Under the pieces are notes generated by a model. It had not been told where the DNA came from and did no database searches. It was given only the letters and a program-made list of their open reading frames with translations. From contig CAYUIS010000031.1 in the NCBI GenBank assembly GCA_964444825.1, forward strand, positions 1 to 42,559: a DNA stretch of 42,559 nucleotides, written 5' to 3'. The translations under genes were made by a program, and so were the position numbers. Positions 7,753 through 17,700 of this stretch are shown here, piece by piece (positions within the stretch are counted from its first letter, which is position 1; every line of letters starts with the position of its first letter). The stretch comes from CAYUIS01 sp964444825. Its GTDB lineage: Bacteria > Chloroflexota > Anaerolineae > B4-G1.

Positions 7753-7758
7753 CTGTCT

Positions 7759-9396
7759 GTGGTGAATCGGTTGGATACCAAGACTCTGCCCCTGTTCTTG
7801 CTGGTTGTCCTTTTGGCGGTATGTCTGCGTCTCTATGGGGCGAACTGGGACAACGGGATTGGTGCCCATCCGGATGAGCGACACATTGTCGGTGTAGCTG
7901 AAAGCTTGCACTGGCCTGATCAACTGAATCCGCTGGACATCGCCCCCCACTATGCCTACGGCCACGTTCCTACATACATATTGGTACTGGCAAGGTCGCT
8001 GAATCGGGCAGGCAGTTTATTCCTGATCGGACGTGTTCTGTCGGCGCTGTTTGACACGGGAACGGTGGTGTTGACATTCGCCCTGGGTCGTCGGCTATAC
8101 GGTCCACGGGCCGGCCTGCTCTCGTCAGCCTTGGTATCTCTTATGCTGCTGCACGTGCAACAAGCTCATTTTGCCACTGTGGACACATGTCTTGTCTTCT
8201 TCATTACCGCGGCATTGCTCTCGGCCGTTCGCTTGGCAGAATGTGGACGACTCTTGGATGGGTGCCTGGCAGGTCTGTGGGCTGGGATGGCGTTGGGCAC
8301 CAAGTTCAGCGCAGCTCTGCTCGTGTTGCCGTTGGGCGTAGCATGTATGGTTAGTTCCACGGAAATGAGCACTCGGTGGAGGTATGTACTTGCCACCGGA
8401 GCGGTCACCTTGGCGACCTTTGCGCTTACGGGTCCGTTTGTGTTGCTGGACTTTGGCACTTACTGGCGCAACTTGAGCGAACAAGCGGCCATTGTGCAGG
8501 GTGCACTAGATGTGCCGTATACTAGACAGTATGCTGGAACGTGGCCCTATCTGTACCTGATCGTACAACAGGTGCGCTGGGGAATGGCCGGTGGGGTGGG
8601 GCTGGCGTGTTTTGCTGGATTGGCCTTTGCAGTGTGGCGGGCCGTGCGAGAGCCGCCGGGTGGACCAGAGCTAGTGTTGTTGGCATGGACGATACCAGTT
8701 ATTGCTTTCTTCGGTGCACTGTATGTCAAGTTTCCACGCTATCTGATGCCTGTGACCCCCATACTGGCTCTGTATGCCGGGCGGCTGTTGATGGCCTTGT
8801 ATCGATGGAATCGCCGTCTGGGAGTGCTGTCTATGGGTTCTTGTGTCATTGGTGGTTTTCTTTGGTGTCTTACCGTCAGTGGGATATATCGTGTGCCACA
8901 TCCTTGGGAAACCGCTTCTGAATGGTTCTATGGGAACGTACCCAAGGGAGCCAGGATAGTTGTTGAGCAGTGGGATCATCCACTGCCCCTGGAAGCAGCG
9001 GGCTATGATCTGCGAGAGTTTCCCGTTTTCGACGATGATACGCCAGCGAAGTGGATGCTCGTGGAGAAGATCATGGCAGAGGCTGATTACGTAGTCATCG
9101 CGAGCAGACGCGGGTACGCGACGTTAGCAAGGTGGCCAGAGCGGTATCCCCAGACGGCTGACTACTATCGACGGCTATTCGAGGGGAGATCGGATTTCGA
9201 AGCGGTGGCTTGTTTTGGACGCTTTGGCCACTTGGGACCCATAGTGGTGATGGACGATCCCACTGTTGGACTTGGTTACTCGCTACCGGCAATCTGTCAG
9301 CCTGACGTGCCTATTGTGCTTGAGATTGGTCGACTGGATGAGAGCTTTGTTGTTTACGATCAGCCGCGAGTGATCATCTGGCGACGTCGGTCCTAG
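7759..9396 (+). CDS. GT-C membrane glycosyltransferase (PMT/ArnT-like)
   Basis: A 545-residue polytopic protein that probably transfers a sugar from a polyprenyl-phosphate donor on the outer face of the membrane; the acceptor is unknown. The first membrane helix (about 9-25) is followed by the loop AHPDERH, whose Asp39-Glu40 fits the catalytic acidic pair of GT39/GT83 enzymes. Many hydrophobic helices follow, then a soluble C-terminal part (about 390-545). Two alternative GTG starts, 7759 and 7762, lie at the predicted transcription start, with no ribosome binding site. The C-terminal part, including RYPQTADYYRRLF and VVYDQPRVIIWR, resembles the end of the N-terminal half of the 14778 protein, so the two are paralogues. 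Confidence 0.8.
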   Translation: MVNRLDTKTLPLFLLVVLLAVCLRLYGANWDNGIGAHPDERHIVGVAESLHWPDQLNPLDIAPHYAYGHVPTYILVLARSLNRAGSLFLIGRVLSALFDTGTVVLTFALGRRLYGPRAGLLSSALVSLMLLHVQQAHFATVDTCLVFFITAALLSAVRLAECGRLLDGCLAGLWAGMALGTKFSAALLVLPLGVACMVSSTEMSTRWRYVLATGAVTLATFALTGPFVLLDFGTYWRNLSEQAAIVQGALDVPYTRQYAGTWPYLYLIVQQVRWGMAGGVGLACFAGLAFAVWRAVREPPGGPELVLLAWTIPVIAFFGALYVKFPRYLMPVTPILALYAGRLLMALYRWNRRLGVLSMGSCVIGGFLWCLTVSGIYRVPHPWETASEWFYGNVPKGARIVVEQWDHPLPLEAAGYDLREFPVFDDDTPAKWMLVEKIMAEADYVVIASRRGYATLARWPERYPQTADYYRRLFEGRSDFEAVACFGRFGHLGPIVVMDDPTVGLGYSLPAICQPDVPIVLEIGRLDESFVVYDQPRVIIWRRRS

Positions 9397-9417
9397 TCCC
9401 TCCAGGTTTTTTGGCGT

Positions 9418-9430
9418 TGTGATCATCACA
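9418..9430. repeat. Short inverted repeat in the intergenic region
   Basis: TGTGAT and ATCACA are separated by one base, about 70 nt upstream of the -35 box at 9498. It could be a regulator site. The spacing is too short for a CRP-type site, and no T tract follows to make it a terminator. Confidence 0.3.
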
Positions 9431-9497
9431 CAATCCCCCAGGTGGTTTGTTCAAGTCTTGTGTGAAGAACCCCTGGATTCCGCCAATTGCCGATTCT

Positions 9498-9526
9498 TTG
9501 CCCTCCTTGTGGCCCAATGGTATAAT
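9498..9526 (+). promoter_or_regulatory. Predicted promoter of the flippase-like gene
   Basis: TTGCCC (9498-9503) and a perfect TATAAT (9521-9526) are 17 nt apart. The ATG at 9535 is only 8 nt after the -10 box, predicting a leader of 0-2 nt. Confidence 0.6.
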
Positions 9527-9534
9527 CTCCAACC

Positions 9535-10539
9535 ATGAGCCAAAAGGTGCGACGCCAACTGTGGATAGGCATCGGTATCAGTATCGTGGCCTTATACCTG
9601 GCCTTGCTGGGCATTGATCTCCCTCAGGTGAAACTGGCCCTATCTCAGGCAGAGTACGTGTATTTGATTCCGGCTGCTCTGGCCGTTTTAGCAGGCGTCG
9701 TGGCCCGCTCAGTGCGTTGGCAGGTGCTGCTCGGTCCGGGGGTGAGTCTAGAGCGCACTTTCTGGGTCACCGGTATCGGTTACCTTGCCAGCAACGTTCT
9801 TCCTTTTCGTCTCGGAGATCCAATCCGGGCTGTAGTGATCGGGCGCGGCGACAGTGTGTCTACAGCATCTGCTCTGTCTACCGTGGTTGTGGAGAGGGTG
9901 CTGGATATGCTGACAGTTGTGACGCTGCTTGCGGGATTAGCACCATTCATCGGCGGAGCAGGCAAAATGATGGGCGCGGGGATGATAGCAGGGACAGCGG
10001 CTTTGGTGGCGTCGGTTGTACTGATGGTGATGGCTTTCCGGCCGAATTGGGGACGATGGGTGGCACGACAGACCCTACAATGGGTGCCTGGCTTGGACCT
10101 GGAGCGATGGATGCATATGCTCGATGGGCTGTTTGAGGGACTGGCGCCGTTGCGTTCTGGACGACGCTGGGTGGGGTTGCTGATCTGGTCCTTGCTCACG
10201 TGGGCTTGCGTCACCGTATCTTTCTGGTCTTTGTTGAGGGCATTTCTGGCTGATTTTCAGGCTCTGACTGCTCCATTCCTCGTCTGTGTAGCAGCGCTGG
10301 GGATGGCTGTGCCAGCTTCGCCCGGTGCTGTTGGAGTCTTTCAGGCAACAATCCGGTATGGGCTCACGGAGGTTTTTAAAGTGCCCACGGACGAAGCGAT
10401 CGCAGTTGCTTTCGGTATTCATATTGTTCAGTACGTGCTGGGATGTCTGTTGGGTCTGATTGGGCTCTGGCGTGAGAGCCTGTCTCTTGGTTGGCTCCGA
10501 GATCAGGTTACCTTGAATAGAGGGACTGGTCTCGAATAG
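9535..10539 (+). CDS. Lysylphosphatidylglycerol synthase TM-domain / UPF0104 family membrane protein
   Basis: A 334-residue polytopic protein with about eight membrane helices. The family hallmark is SNVLPFRLGDPIRA (residues 87-99), found in the integral-membrane domain of lysylphosphatidylglycerol synthase (MprF N-terminal part), AglD-like and YbhN-like proteins. Members without the C-terminal aminoacyl-transferase domain, as here, are often next to glycosyltransferases and are thought to move or present polyprenyl-linked or lipid substrates. The exact substrate cannot be told from sequence. Translation starts 8 nt after a -10 box, without room for a ribosome binding site. The GT4 gene follows within 100 nt. 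Confidence 0.8.
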   Translation: MSQKVRRQLWIGIGISIVALYLALLGIDLPQVKLALSQAEYVYLIPAALAVLAGVVARSVRWQVLLGPGVSLERTFWVTGIGYLASNVLPFRLGDPIRAVVIGRGDSVSTASALSTVVVERVLDMLTVVTLLAGLAPFIGGAGKMMGAGMIAGTAALVASVVLMVMAFRPNWGRWVARQTLQWVPGLDLERWMHMLDGLFEGLAPLRSGRRWVGLLIWSLLTWACVTVSFWSLLRAFLADFQALTAPFLVCVAALGMAVPASPGAVGVFQATIRYGLTEVFKVPTDEAIAVAFGIHIVQYVLGCLLGLIGLWRESLSLGWLRDQVTLNRGTGLE

Positions 10540-10629
10540 AAGGGAGGCAATTGAGGCACGTCGATATCCGCTGTGACCTCGGTCCAGACGCTCAGCAGGC
10601 GACACCTGGTGCGTCTTGCTAGTGAGGAG

Positions 10630-11805
10630 ATGTTGTTGCGAGTACTGATTGTTCTCACCTACTATCGCCCGCACACCAGCGGCCTTACCATATACGCGGA
10701 GCGGCTGGCACGTGGACTGGCCGAGCGAGGGCACCAGGTTACTGTGCTGACTTCCCGTTTTGATTGCTCCAGCCCTCTCGAAGCTGAGGAGAACGGGGTG
10801 CGCGTCGTGCGGGTGCCCGTTCTCTTTCGCATCAGCAAAGGGGTCATAATGCCAAGCTTCGGCCAGTTGGCGACGCGATTGGTGCGCGAGCACGACGTTG
10901 TGAGCTTGCACCTGCCACAGTTTGATGCAGCGGGAGTGGCAGCTCGAGGGTGGTTAATGGGGCGACCTGCGGTGCTGACGTATCATTGCGATCTCAAGCT
11001 GCCACCGGGCTACTTCAACCGGCTGGTCAACTATGTTGTGCATGTGGCAAACCGGCTGGCGGGCGTTTTGTCCGTGTGCGTGGTTGCGTACACAGAGGAT
11101 TTCGCAGATCATTCACCCTTTCTGGGTGCTTTTCGTGACAAAGTGGAGGTGATTCCTCCACCAGTGGAACTGCCACAGGTGTCTCCCGAGTCGGTGTTAG
11201 CTTTTGCCAAGGCGCACAATCTAGATGGACGTGGGCCGACTATAGGGATGGCGGCGCGGCTTGCGGCAGAGAAAGGGGTCGAGGTTCTGTTGGAGGCACT
11301 GTCGTATGTGCTGGAAACCAATCCTGGGGCACGCGTGCTTTTCGCCGGTCAGTACCAGGATGTGATGGGCGAAGAGGCATATGCTCGGAGGCTTGAGCCC
11401 TTGCTTCGGCAGCACGAGGAGCGGTGGGAGTTTTTGGGAGTACTTGCACCAGCTCAGATGACGGCTTTCTATTCCAACCTGGATGTCATTGTCGTGCCTA
11501 GCCTGAACTCGACTGAGACTTTCGGGCTGGTCCAAGTAGAGGCGATGCTGTGCGGCACACCTTCAATTGCCAGTGACCTGCCTGGGGTGCGTCAACCCGT
11601 CTTGCAGACGGGAATGGGTGAGGTTGTGCCAGTTGGCGACTGCGCGGCGCTTGCAGAGGCCATTGTGCGAGTGACCGCCAAAGACAAACGACAACGCTAC
11701 ATTCGTCCCAGGCACGAAATCGCGGGTCGTTTTAACACTGAGCGCACGGCCATTGGGTACGAAGAACTCTTTGGGCGTCTATTGAGCAAAGGAGCCCAGG
11801 GATAG
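10630..11805 (+). CDS. GT4 family glycosyltransferase
   Basis: A cytoplasmic or membrane-associated retaining glycosyltransferase with the GT-B fold, about 391 residues. The N-terminal domain begins RVLIVLTYYRPHTSGLTIYAERLARGL, a typical acceptor-side start, and the C-terminal nucleotide-sugar domain has GMAARLAAEKG and the E-x7-E motif ETFGLVQVE followed by CGTPSIASDLPG. It probably adds a hexose from a nucleotide sugar to a lipid-linked acceptor. The start is uncertain: the frame is open from a GTG at 10573, but the family N-terminus starts at the ATG at 10630, directly behind GAGGAG. TTG codons at 10633 and 10636 would give better spacing. Confidence 0.88.
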   Translation: MLLRVLIVLTYYRPHTSGLTIYAERLARGLAERGHQVTVLTSRFDCSSPLEAEENGVRVVRVPVLFRISKGVIMPSFGQLATRLVREHDVVSLHLPQFDAAGVAARGWLMGRPAVLTYHCDLKLPPGYFNRLVNYVVHVANRLAGVLSVCVVAYTEDFADHSPFLGAFRDKVEVIPPPVELPQVSPESVLAFAKAHNLDGRGPTIGMAARLAAEKGVEVLLEALSYVLETNPGARVLFAGQYQDVMGEEAYARRLEPLLRQHEERWEFLGVLAPAQMTAFYSNLDVIVVPSLNSTETFGLVQVEAMLCGTPSIASDLPGVRQPVLQTGMGEVVPVGDCAALAEAIVRVTAKDKRQRYIRPRHEIAGRFNTERTAIGYEELFGRLLSKGAQG

Positions 11806-11808
11806 ACC

Positions 11809-12627
11809 GTGCACCACTATCGGGACACAGAGATGGGATCCGACGAGGACCTGCTTTGGCGACAACTGCGCGCCCTTCCTGCTTTCCGGGCGTTGCTGCG
11901 GGCCGTGGAGGCTCGCTTCTTTTCCAATCTGCCGGTGGTGCGACCGGTGCTTGACTTGGGCTGTGGTGACGGTCACTTCGCGTCGGCCACCTTCGAGAGC
12001 CCGATAGATGCCGGCTTTGACCCGTGGTGGGGGCCGCTGACCGAGGCTAGTGAGCGTGGATTCTACCGTGTTCTGTCGCAGGCTGAAGGTGCTCGAATGC
12101 CTTTTCCCAGTGAGTCTTTTGCTACTGTCGTGAGCAATTCGGTGCTTGAGCATATCCCAGATGTACAGCCTGTATTGGCGGAGACAGCGCGAGTGCTCCA
12201 GCCTGGCGGCGTTTTTTACTTCTCTGTCCCTGGCCCTGATTTCCTGTCCTCGCTCTCGATTGGGCGTGCGCTGGATAAACTAGGGCTGCGTTCCGTGGGC
12301 AGGGTGTATCGTCGTTTTTTCAATCGGATCTCTCGCCATTACCATTGTGACGGAGCAAAAGTGTGGGAGCGAAGGTTGGAGGCGGTTGGATTAGGGCTAG
12401 ATCGTTGGTGGTCGTATTTCAGCCGTCGAGCACTGGCGACTCTGGAATGGGGACACTATCTGGGATTGCCGTCTCTGCTTTGCAGGAAGCTTACGGCCCG
12501 CTGGATACTGTGCCCCTCCCGGGCGAATCTTTGGCTTACCGAGCGGTTGGTCAGGCCCGCATTTGATGACACCGCCCCCACACAGGGCGCATACCTGTTC
12601 TTCGTGGCACGCAAGCCTGATCAGTGA
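11809..12627 (+). CDS. Class I SAM-dependent methyltransferase (type 11)
   Basis: A 272-residue protein with the Rossmann SAM-binding motif VLDLGCGDGHF (about residues 47-57), then MPFPSESFATVVSNSVLEHI (motif II/III region) and a late LQPGGVFYFSVPGPDF, as in methyltransferase type 11 enzymes. The acceptor is unknown. It begins 3 nt after the GT4 gene with AAAGGAG upstream of the GTG at 11809, so it is co-translated with the glycosyltransferase and may methylate the same glycan or lipid. An ATG at 11833 is an alternative start. Confidence 0.85.
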   Translation: MHHYRDTEMGSDEDLLWRQLRALPAFRALLRAVEARFFSNLPVVRPVLDLGCGDGHFASATFESPIDAGFDPWWGPLTEASERGFYRVLSQAEGARMPFPSESFATVVSNSVLEHIPDVQPVLAETARVLQPGGVFYFSVPGPDFLSSLSIGRALDKLGLRSVGRVYRRFFNRISRHYHCDGAKVWERRLEAVGLGLDRWWSYFSRRALATLEWGHYLGLPSLLCRKLTARWILCPSRANLWLTERLVRPAFDDTAPTQGAYLFFVARKPDQ

Positions 12628-12692
12628 TTCGTGGCGTGTCGAATCCTTTACTCGGTCTGCCGCATATGTGTTGTACTGAGCAGGTCTGGGAT

Positions 12693-12721
12693 TTGATGTC
12701 GGGGTTTTGTGTCCATAGAGT
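12693..12721 (+). promoter_or_regulatory. Possible promoter of the 12734 glycosyltransferase
   Basis: TTGATG (12693-12698) and TAGAGT (12716-12721) are 17 nt apart. The predicted start point near 12728 leaves about 6 nt before the GTG at 12734. The match is weaker than for the other promoters. Confidence 0.4.
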
Positions 12722-12733
12722 CCGCTGTGAAAA

Positions 12734-14737
12734 GTGAAAAATAAACGTAGGATCACTGTATTGCTGTTGATAATCGGACTGGGATTCGCGCTCCTGGGCC
12801 AGTTCTACTTTGCCTATCGTCGAGAATTTGAGTGGGACGGGCTCTTTATTTGGTCCATCGCGGTATGCTCGCTAGGGCTAGTGATGCGACGCATACGGCG
12901 GGGACAGGGTCCACGAAGCGGTTTGCACCATTTACCGTGGATGGCCTCGCGCTGGCCGCGTATAGTGGCTATGGTTGGCGGCGTTTCGCTGGTGCTGATG
13001 GCTGGCTGGATAGCTCGCTGGCCAGGGACGGTCGACTTTGCTGGTGTCCTTTGGTTGTGGTTGGTTGGTGTGATCTGGTTTCTGTCGAGTTTCCTGCCGC
13101 TTGATTCGTCGCTCCCTGGGCGTGGACAGTGGCACCCTCGTTTGCTCTCCTGGTTCTACGAACGACGTCAGGATCTGTTGGGACTGGCGATGCTACTGTT
13201 GGTAGCTCTGCTTGTCAGAGCGGTTGACCTGGAGCATATCCCGGCCAATTTGGGAGGGGATGAGGGGACACAGGGTATAGCCGCCTTGGGACTCCTTGGT
13301 CCGCCGTTGGGCAATCCCTTCACAACCGGTTGGTTCAGCGTTCCTACCATGTCGTTCTTGGCATACGGCATCTCGATGCGGGTGTTTGGCGACACAGTCG
13401 CTGGTCTCCGGGCGCTCTCGGTGTTGGCCGGCACGGTCACAGTTCTGACCACGTTTCTACTGGCCAAAGAACTGTGGGGACGACGCGTAGCGTGGTTGGC
13501 GGCGATAGTGTTGACGTGTTCCCATTTTCACATTCACTTTAGCCGCCTGGGATCCAATCAGATCTTTGATGGCCTATTCATCACCTTGTCTCTGTGGCTG
13601 TTTGTGCGAGCGTTGCGTTCACGGCGCACGATCGACTTTGCGCTGGCGGGAGCAACGATGGGGCTAGGATGGTACGGATACTTTGGTGCCCGACTGGTTG
13701 GGCTGGTGGTGGCCTGCTATTTGGCGTGGCGGGCAGTTGTGGAGTATCGTTTCTTGGCTCGTCATCGCTGTCACCTATTGATTCTGTTGGGCTCTGCTTT
13801 GGTAACCGTAGCACCGCTGCTATTCCACTTTGCTGAGAATCCCCATGAACTGGTATCCCGGGTGCGGCAGGTCAGCATCTTTGCCTCCGGTTGGCTACTC
13901 CGGGAGCAGCAGATTACCGGCAAAAGCGCGGCAAGCCTGCTGATTCAGCAGTTCTGGAGGTCAGTTTCAGCCTTCAACTACACGTTGGATCCTACCTTCT
14001 GGTATCATGCTTCAATTCCGTTGCTGGATTTGCTCGGCGGCATTCTGTTTGTTCTGGGCTTGATGTGGGTGGCGGCACGCCGTCGATGGCCCGGCAACGG
14101 TCTGCTTCTGCTATGGTTCTGGCTAGCTGTGATCCTGGGGTGGGTGGTGACGGAGAATCCGCCTAGCAGCATGCGGCTAACCATCATCGCGCCGGCCCTT
14201 GCGATACTGGTGAGTTTGGGGCTAGACTGGCTGTTGGTGTCGGCCCGGGTCCTCTTTGGGTCGGTCATGATTGTCGAGTCTGTACCCAGACAACGATTCG
14301 ATCTCTGGAGTTGGGTAGGCGGATTGCTGATTGCCGCAATGGCCGCCATCAACCTGTATTACTACTTTCTGATCTATACGCCCACAAGGGTCTATGGCAA
14401 TCCAACCGCTGAAGTAGCTACTGAATTGGGCCATCATTTGATGGAGGAGGCGGGTGATCGATTTGTGTATTTCTACGGACCGCCGTTTATGTACTGGGAA
14501 TTCGGAACCCTGGCCTTTCTGGCTCGAGGTGTCGAGGGGATGAATGTCCCCTCACTGGGTGATGGGGCGATGCTAGCAGTGGATTTGAAGCGGGGAGCTT
14601 GGCTTGTCTTTTTGCCAGAGAGACTGGCAGAGTTAAGTGCTGTCCGCGAGCAGCATCCTCGTGGTGAACAGATGAGTGTATACTCGAACGCTGATGACCG
14701 GCTCCTATATGTGTTGTATGAACTGGACACGTGGTAG
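12734..14737 (+). CDS. GT-C membrane glycosyltransferase (ArnT/PMT-like)
   Basis: A 667-residue polytopic protein. After four N-terminal helices (about 7-125) comes a basic cytoplasmic stretch and another helix (about 148-163), then the outer loop ANLGGDEGTQ with Asp176-Glu177, the acidic pair typical of ArnT-type polyprenyl-phosphate sugar transferases. About eight more helices follow, then a C-terminal soluble portion (about 550-667). The extra N-terminal helices before the catalytic loop differ from standard ArnT, where the acidic pair follows the first helix. The GTG start at 12734 has no clear ribosome binding site. The sugar and acceptor are unknown. Confidence 0.8.
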   Translation: MKNKRRITVLLLIIGLGFALLGQFYFAYRREFEWDGLFIWSIAVCSLGLVMRRIRRGQGPRSGLHHLPWMASRWPRIVAMVGGVSLVLMAGWIARWPGTVDFAGVLWLWLVGVIWFLSSFLPLDSSLPGRGQWHPRLLSWFYERRQDLLGLAMLLLVALLVRAVDLEHIPANLGGDEGTQGIAALGLLGPPLGNPFTTGWFSVPTMSFLAYGISMRVFGDTVAGLRALSVLAGTVTVLTTFLLAKELWGRRVAWLAAIVLTCSHFHIHFSRLGSNQIFDGLFITLSLWLFVRALRSRRTIDFALAGATMGLGWYGYFGARLVGLVVACYLAWRAVVEYRFLARHRCHLLILLGSALVTVAPLLFHFAENPHELVSRVRQVSIFASGWLLREQQITGKSAASLLIQQFWRSVSAFNYTLDPTFWYHASIPLLDLLGGILFVLGLMWVAARRRWPGNGLLLLWFWLAVILGWVVTENPPSSMRLTIIAPALAILVSLGLDWLLVSARVLFGSVMIVESVPRQRFDLWSWVGGLLIAAMAAINLYYYFLIYTPTRVYGNPTAEVATELGHHLMEEAGDRFVYFYGPPFMYWEFGTLAFLARGVEGMNVPSLGDGAMLAVDLKRGAWLVFLPERLAELSAVREQHPRGEQMSVYSNADDRLLYVLYELDTW

Positions 14738-14750
14738 ATGACGAGCAACT

Positions 14751-14776
14751 GATTGCGAATAGTGATTGCGAATAGC
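14751..14776 (+). repeat. 13-bp tandem duplication before the fusion gene
   Basis: GATTGCGAATAGT at 14751-14763 is repeated as GATTGCGAATAGC at 14764-14776, one base before the ATG at 14778. It replaces any ribosome binding site. Confidence 0.8.
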
Positions 14777-14777
14777 T

Positions 14778-17700
14778 ATGGGACAACCTGGCGTGAATCC
14801 AAGATATCGGTTCTCTATCGGCCACCTCCTTCTGGTTGCGGCTCTCTTGGTGGCTGCCTGTCTCCGTTTTACGGGTCTGAACTGGGATGAGGGACAATGG
14901 ATCCATCCTGATGAGGGACATATGCGCATAATAACCTCCCTTATCCATACACCGGATTCCCCGGGCCTGTATTTTGACACACACAACTCACCGCTGAACA
15001 GTCGCAACAGCGGGCATCCCTACAGTTATGGTACGTTGCCGCTTTTCTTGACCCGTATGACGGCTGAGTGGCTTGATCGGTCTTGTGGTGAGAATCCGAG
15101 TGTCACAAGTGCGGCTGTGGCTTCGCTGTTGGTAGGTCCATCCGGCCAGGTCTGCCAGCCTGGCACATTCACGGGCGCACGCAGCGCCCAAGTAGGACGG
15201 GCGCTGTCTGCGCTTTCTGACCTGGGAACCGTGCTCCTTGTGTACCTGATCGGGCGTCTTCTCTATGACGATGGGGTTGGTCTGCTCGCCGCCGTGTTGG
15301 CCACGTTCACTGCCTTCTCTGTGCAGCAGGCCCACTTTTTTACTGTAGACAGTATGAGTTGCTTCTTTACTGTGTTGACCGTCTATTTCTCAGTGCGTGC
15401 GGGTCAGTCAGGAAGTTGGGTCAGTTTTGGGTTGGCTGGTCTGTCAACAGGGCTAGCCACGGCCTGCAAAGTTAGCTCAGCTTTCGTGGCTCTTCTGGTT
15501 GCCTTGGCCGGGATATGGCGGTGGTTGCAGGTCTCAAAGCCCAGATTGCCATCCTCTACCTCCGAACGTTTGCTTTCATCCTCCGCAGTCTCAATACTCC
15601 TGTGCATCGTCCTGGCCGGTGTGCTATCCCTGATTGCCTTTCGCATTGGGCAACCCTATGCTTTTGAGGGACCTGGTCTGTTTGGCGTGCGGCCGAGTCC
15701 AGAATGGTTTGATCGCCTGCGCCAGATCCGCGCTGAGCAAAGCGGGGAGATCGATCTCCCGTATGGTCGGCAATGGACAAACCGCGCACCTATCCTGTTC
15801 CCGTGGATCAACATGGTGGTTTGGGGAATGGGCTTGCCGCTGGGCCTGGCCGCCTGGGTTGGCTGGGCACTGGCGGGATATGAGTTGTTCCGCGGCAAGT
15901 ACGTCCATTTGGTGTTGTGGGGCTGGGTGAGTGTGATGTTTCTCTACCAGGGGATAGGTTGGGTCAAAGCGATGCGCTACTTTCTGAGTCTCTATCCCCT
16001 GTTGGCCCTTTTGGCGGCCTATCTGTTGATGCGCCTATGCCGCGTTCCCGCCGAGTCCTGGCGGCGGGTGGGCGTGGGCGTGACTGCCGTTGTCGTTGGT
16101 GGTGCTGCCCTGTGGACTCTGGCGGTGTTTTCGATCTACATCAGGCCACACACACGTGTGGCCGCCTCGCGGTGGATATATGCCAATGTACTTCCGGGTG
16201 CCACGGTGGCCAATGAGCATTTTGACTGGGGATTGCCTCTGCGCGTAGATGGGAATGATCCATTTGGAGGTATGTATGCCGGGATCGAGATGCAGCTCTA
16301 CGACGAGGACACGTGGGAGAAGCGGATGCAGTTGTACGATTGGCTGGATCGAGCGGACTATATCTTCTTGGCCAGCAATCGGCTATATGCTTCCATCCCA
16401 CGCCTGCCTGCGCGTTATCCGCTGACGATCGAGTACTATCGGGCGCTGTTTGCAGGTGAGCTGGGTTTCGAATTGGCGGCTGACTTTAGCTCTCGTCCAG
16501 CCATTGGTCCGTTTCAATTCCCCGACCAGGAAAACCCATTTGCGCTGATGGAAGCGGACTATGTACACCAACGCAACCCGATCGAGGTGTACCTACCGCC
16601 CGCAGAGGAGGCCTTTAGCGTCTACGACCATCCTCGTGTGCTCATCTTCCGCAAGACAGAGACTTACTCCCGGCAGTTGGCTGAAGACGTGCTGGGCAAG
16701 GTTGATCTGCAACGAGTGGTGCAGGGCTGGAGTCCACGCCAGGCTACCGCTGCTCCAGACATGCTAAAGCTCGATTCCGAGACGTGGGCGGATCAGCAGA
16801 TCGGCGGCACGTGGTCGGAGATGTTCGATCGCGATAGCCTTCTAAACAGGCATCCGGCGCTTGCTGCAGCCGTGTGGTGGATCGTCGTCACCCTGTTGGG
16901 CTGGGTTGCCTTTCCGCTTCTGTTCGTCGCACTTCCGCGTTTGAGAGAGCGTGGCTATGGCCTGGCACGAGTGCTAGGTCTGTTGCTTGTCGCGTACTTG
17001 ACGTGGTTGATGGCCAGTCTAAAGATCTTGCCGAACACACGGGGGACGATCCTACGGATGGTAGGGCTGGTGCTGCTCGTCGGAGGAGGGGTGGGGTGGT
17101 CCCGAAGACTTGAAATCCGCCGTTTCCTGCGCACGCGATGGCGATTGATCCTGATCATTGAGGGACTGGCCTGTTCCCTGTACATAGCCTGGATCGGCGT
17201 GCGACTCTTACATCCTGACTTGTGGCATCCGAGCTTGGGTGGCGAAAAGCCGATGGACTTTGCGTACCTCAACGCCGTCATAAAGTCCACCTGGTTTCCG
17301 CCCTACAATCCGTGGTTCGCAGGGTCGGTCATCAACTACTACTATTTTGGATTTGTTCTGGTTGGCACTTTGATCAAGCTGATGGGTACTGTGCCGGCCG
17401 TCGCCTATAATCTGGTGATACCCCTTCTCTTTGCGCTGACTGGCATAGGTGCTTTTTCTGTCGCCTACAACCTATTTGGAGGGCATCGACGTGGGGCTCT
17501 TCTGGCGGGTGTGATTGCACTTGTGTTCTGTGTTATGTTGGGCAATTTGGGCGTGGTAAGGCTGATTCGTCTCTCGTTGGTCAGCCTGGGTGGCGATGCG
17601 TTCCCCAGTACGATTCCTGCTTTTTCTGAGACAGTAGCCATGTTGAAGGGCCTATGGGAAGTGATAGCTCACGGCGCAAAACTCCCCATCCGGATCGAAT

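Noticed and set aside
9418..9430. A CRP-type operator TGTGA...TCACA
   Set aside because: The half-sites are separated by three bases instead of six, so a standard CRP site is not supported.
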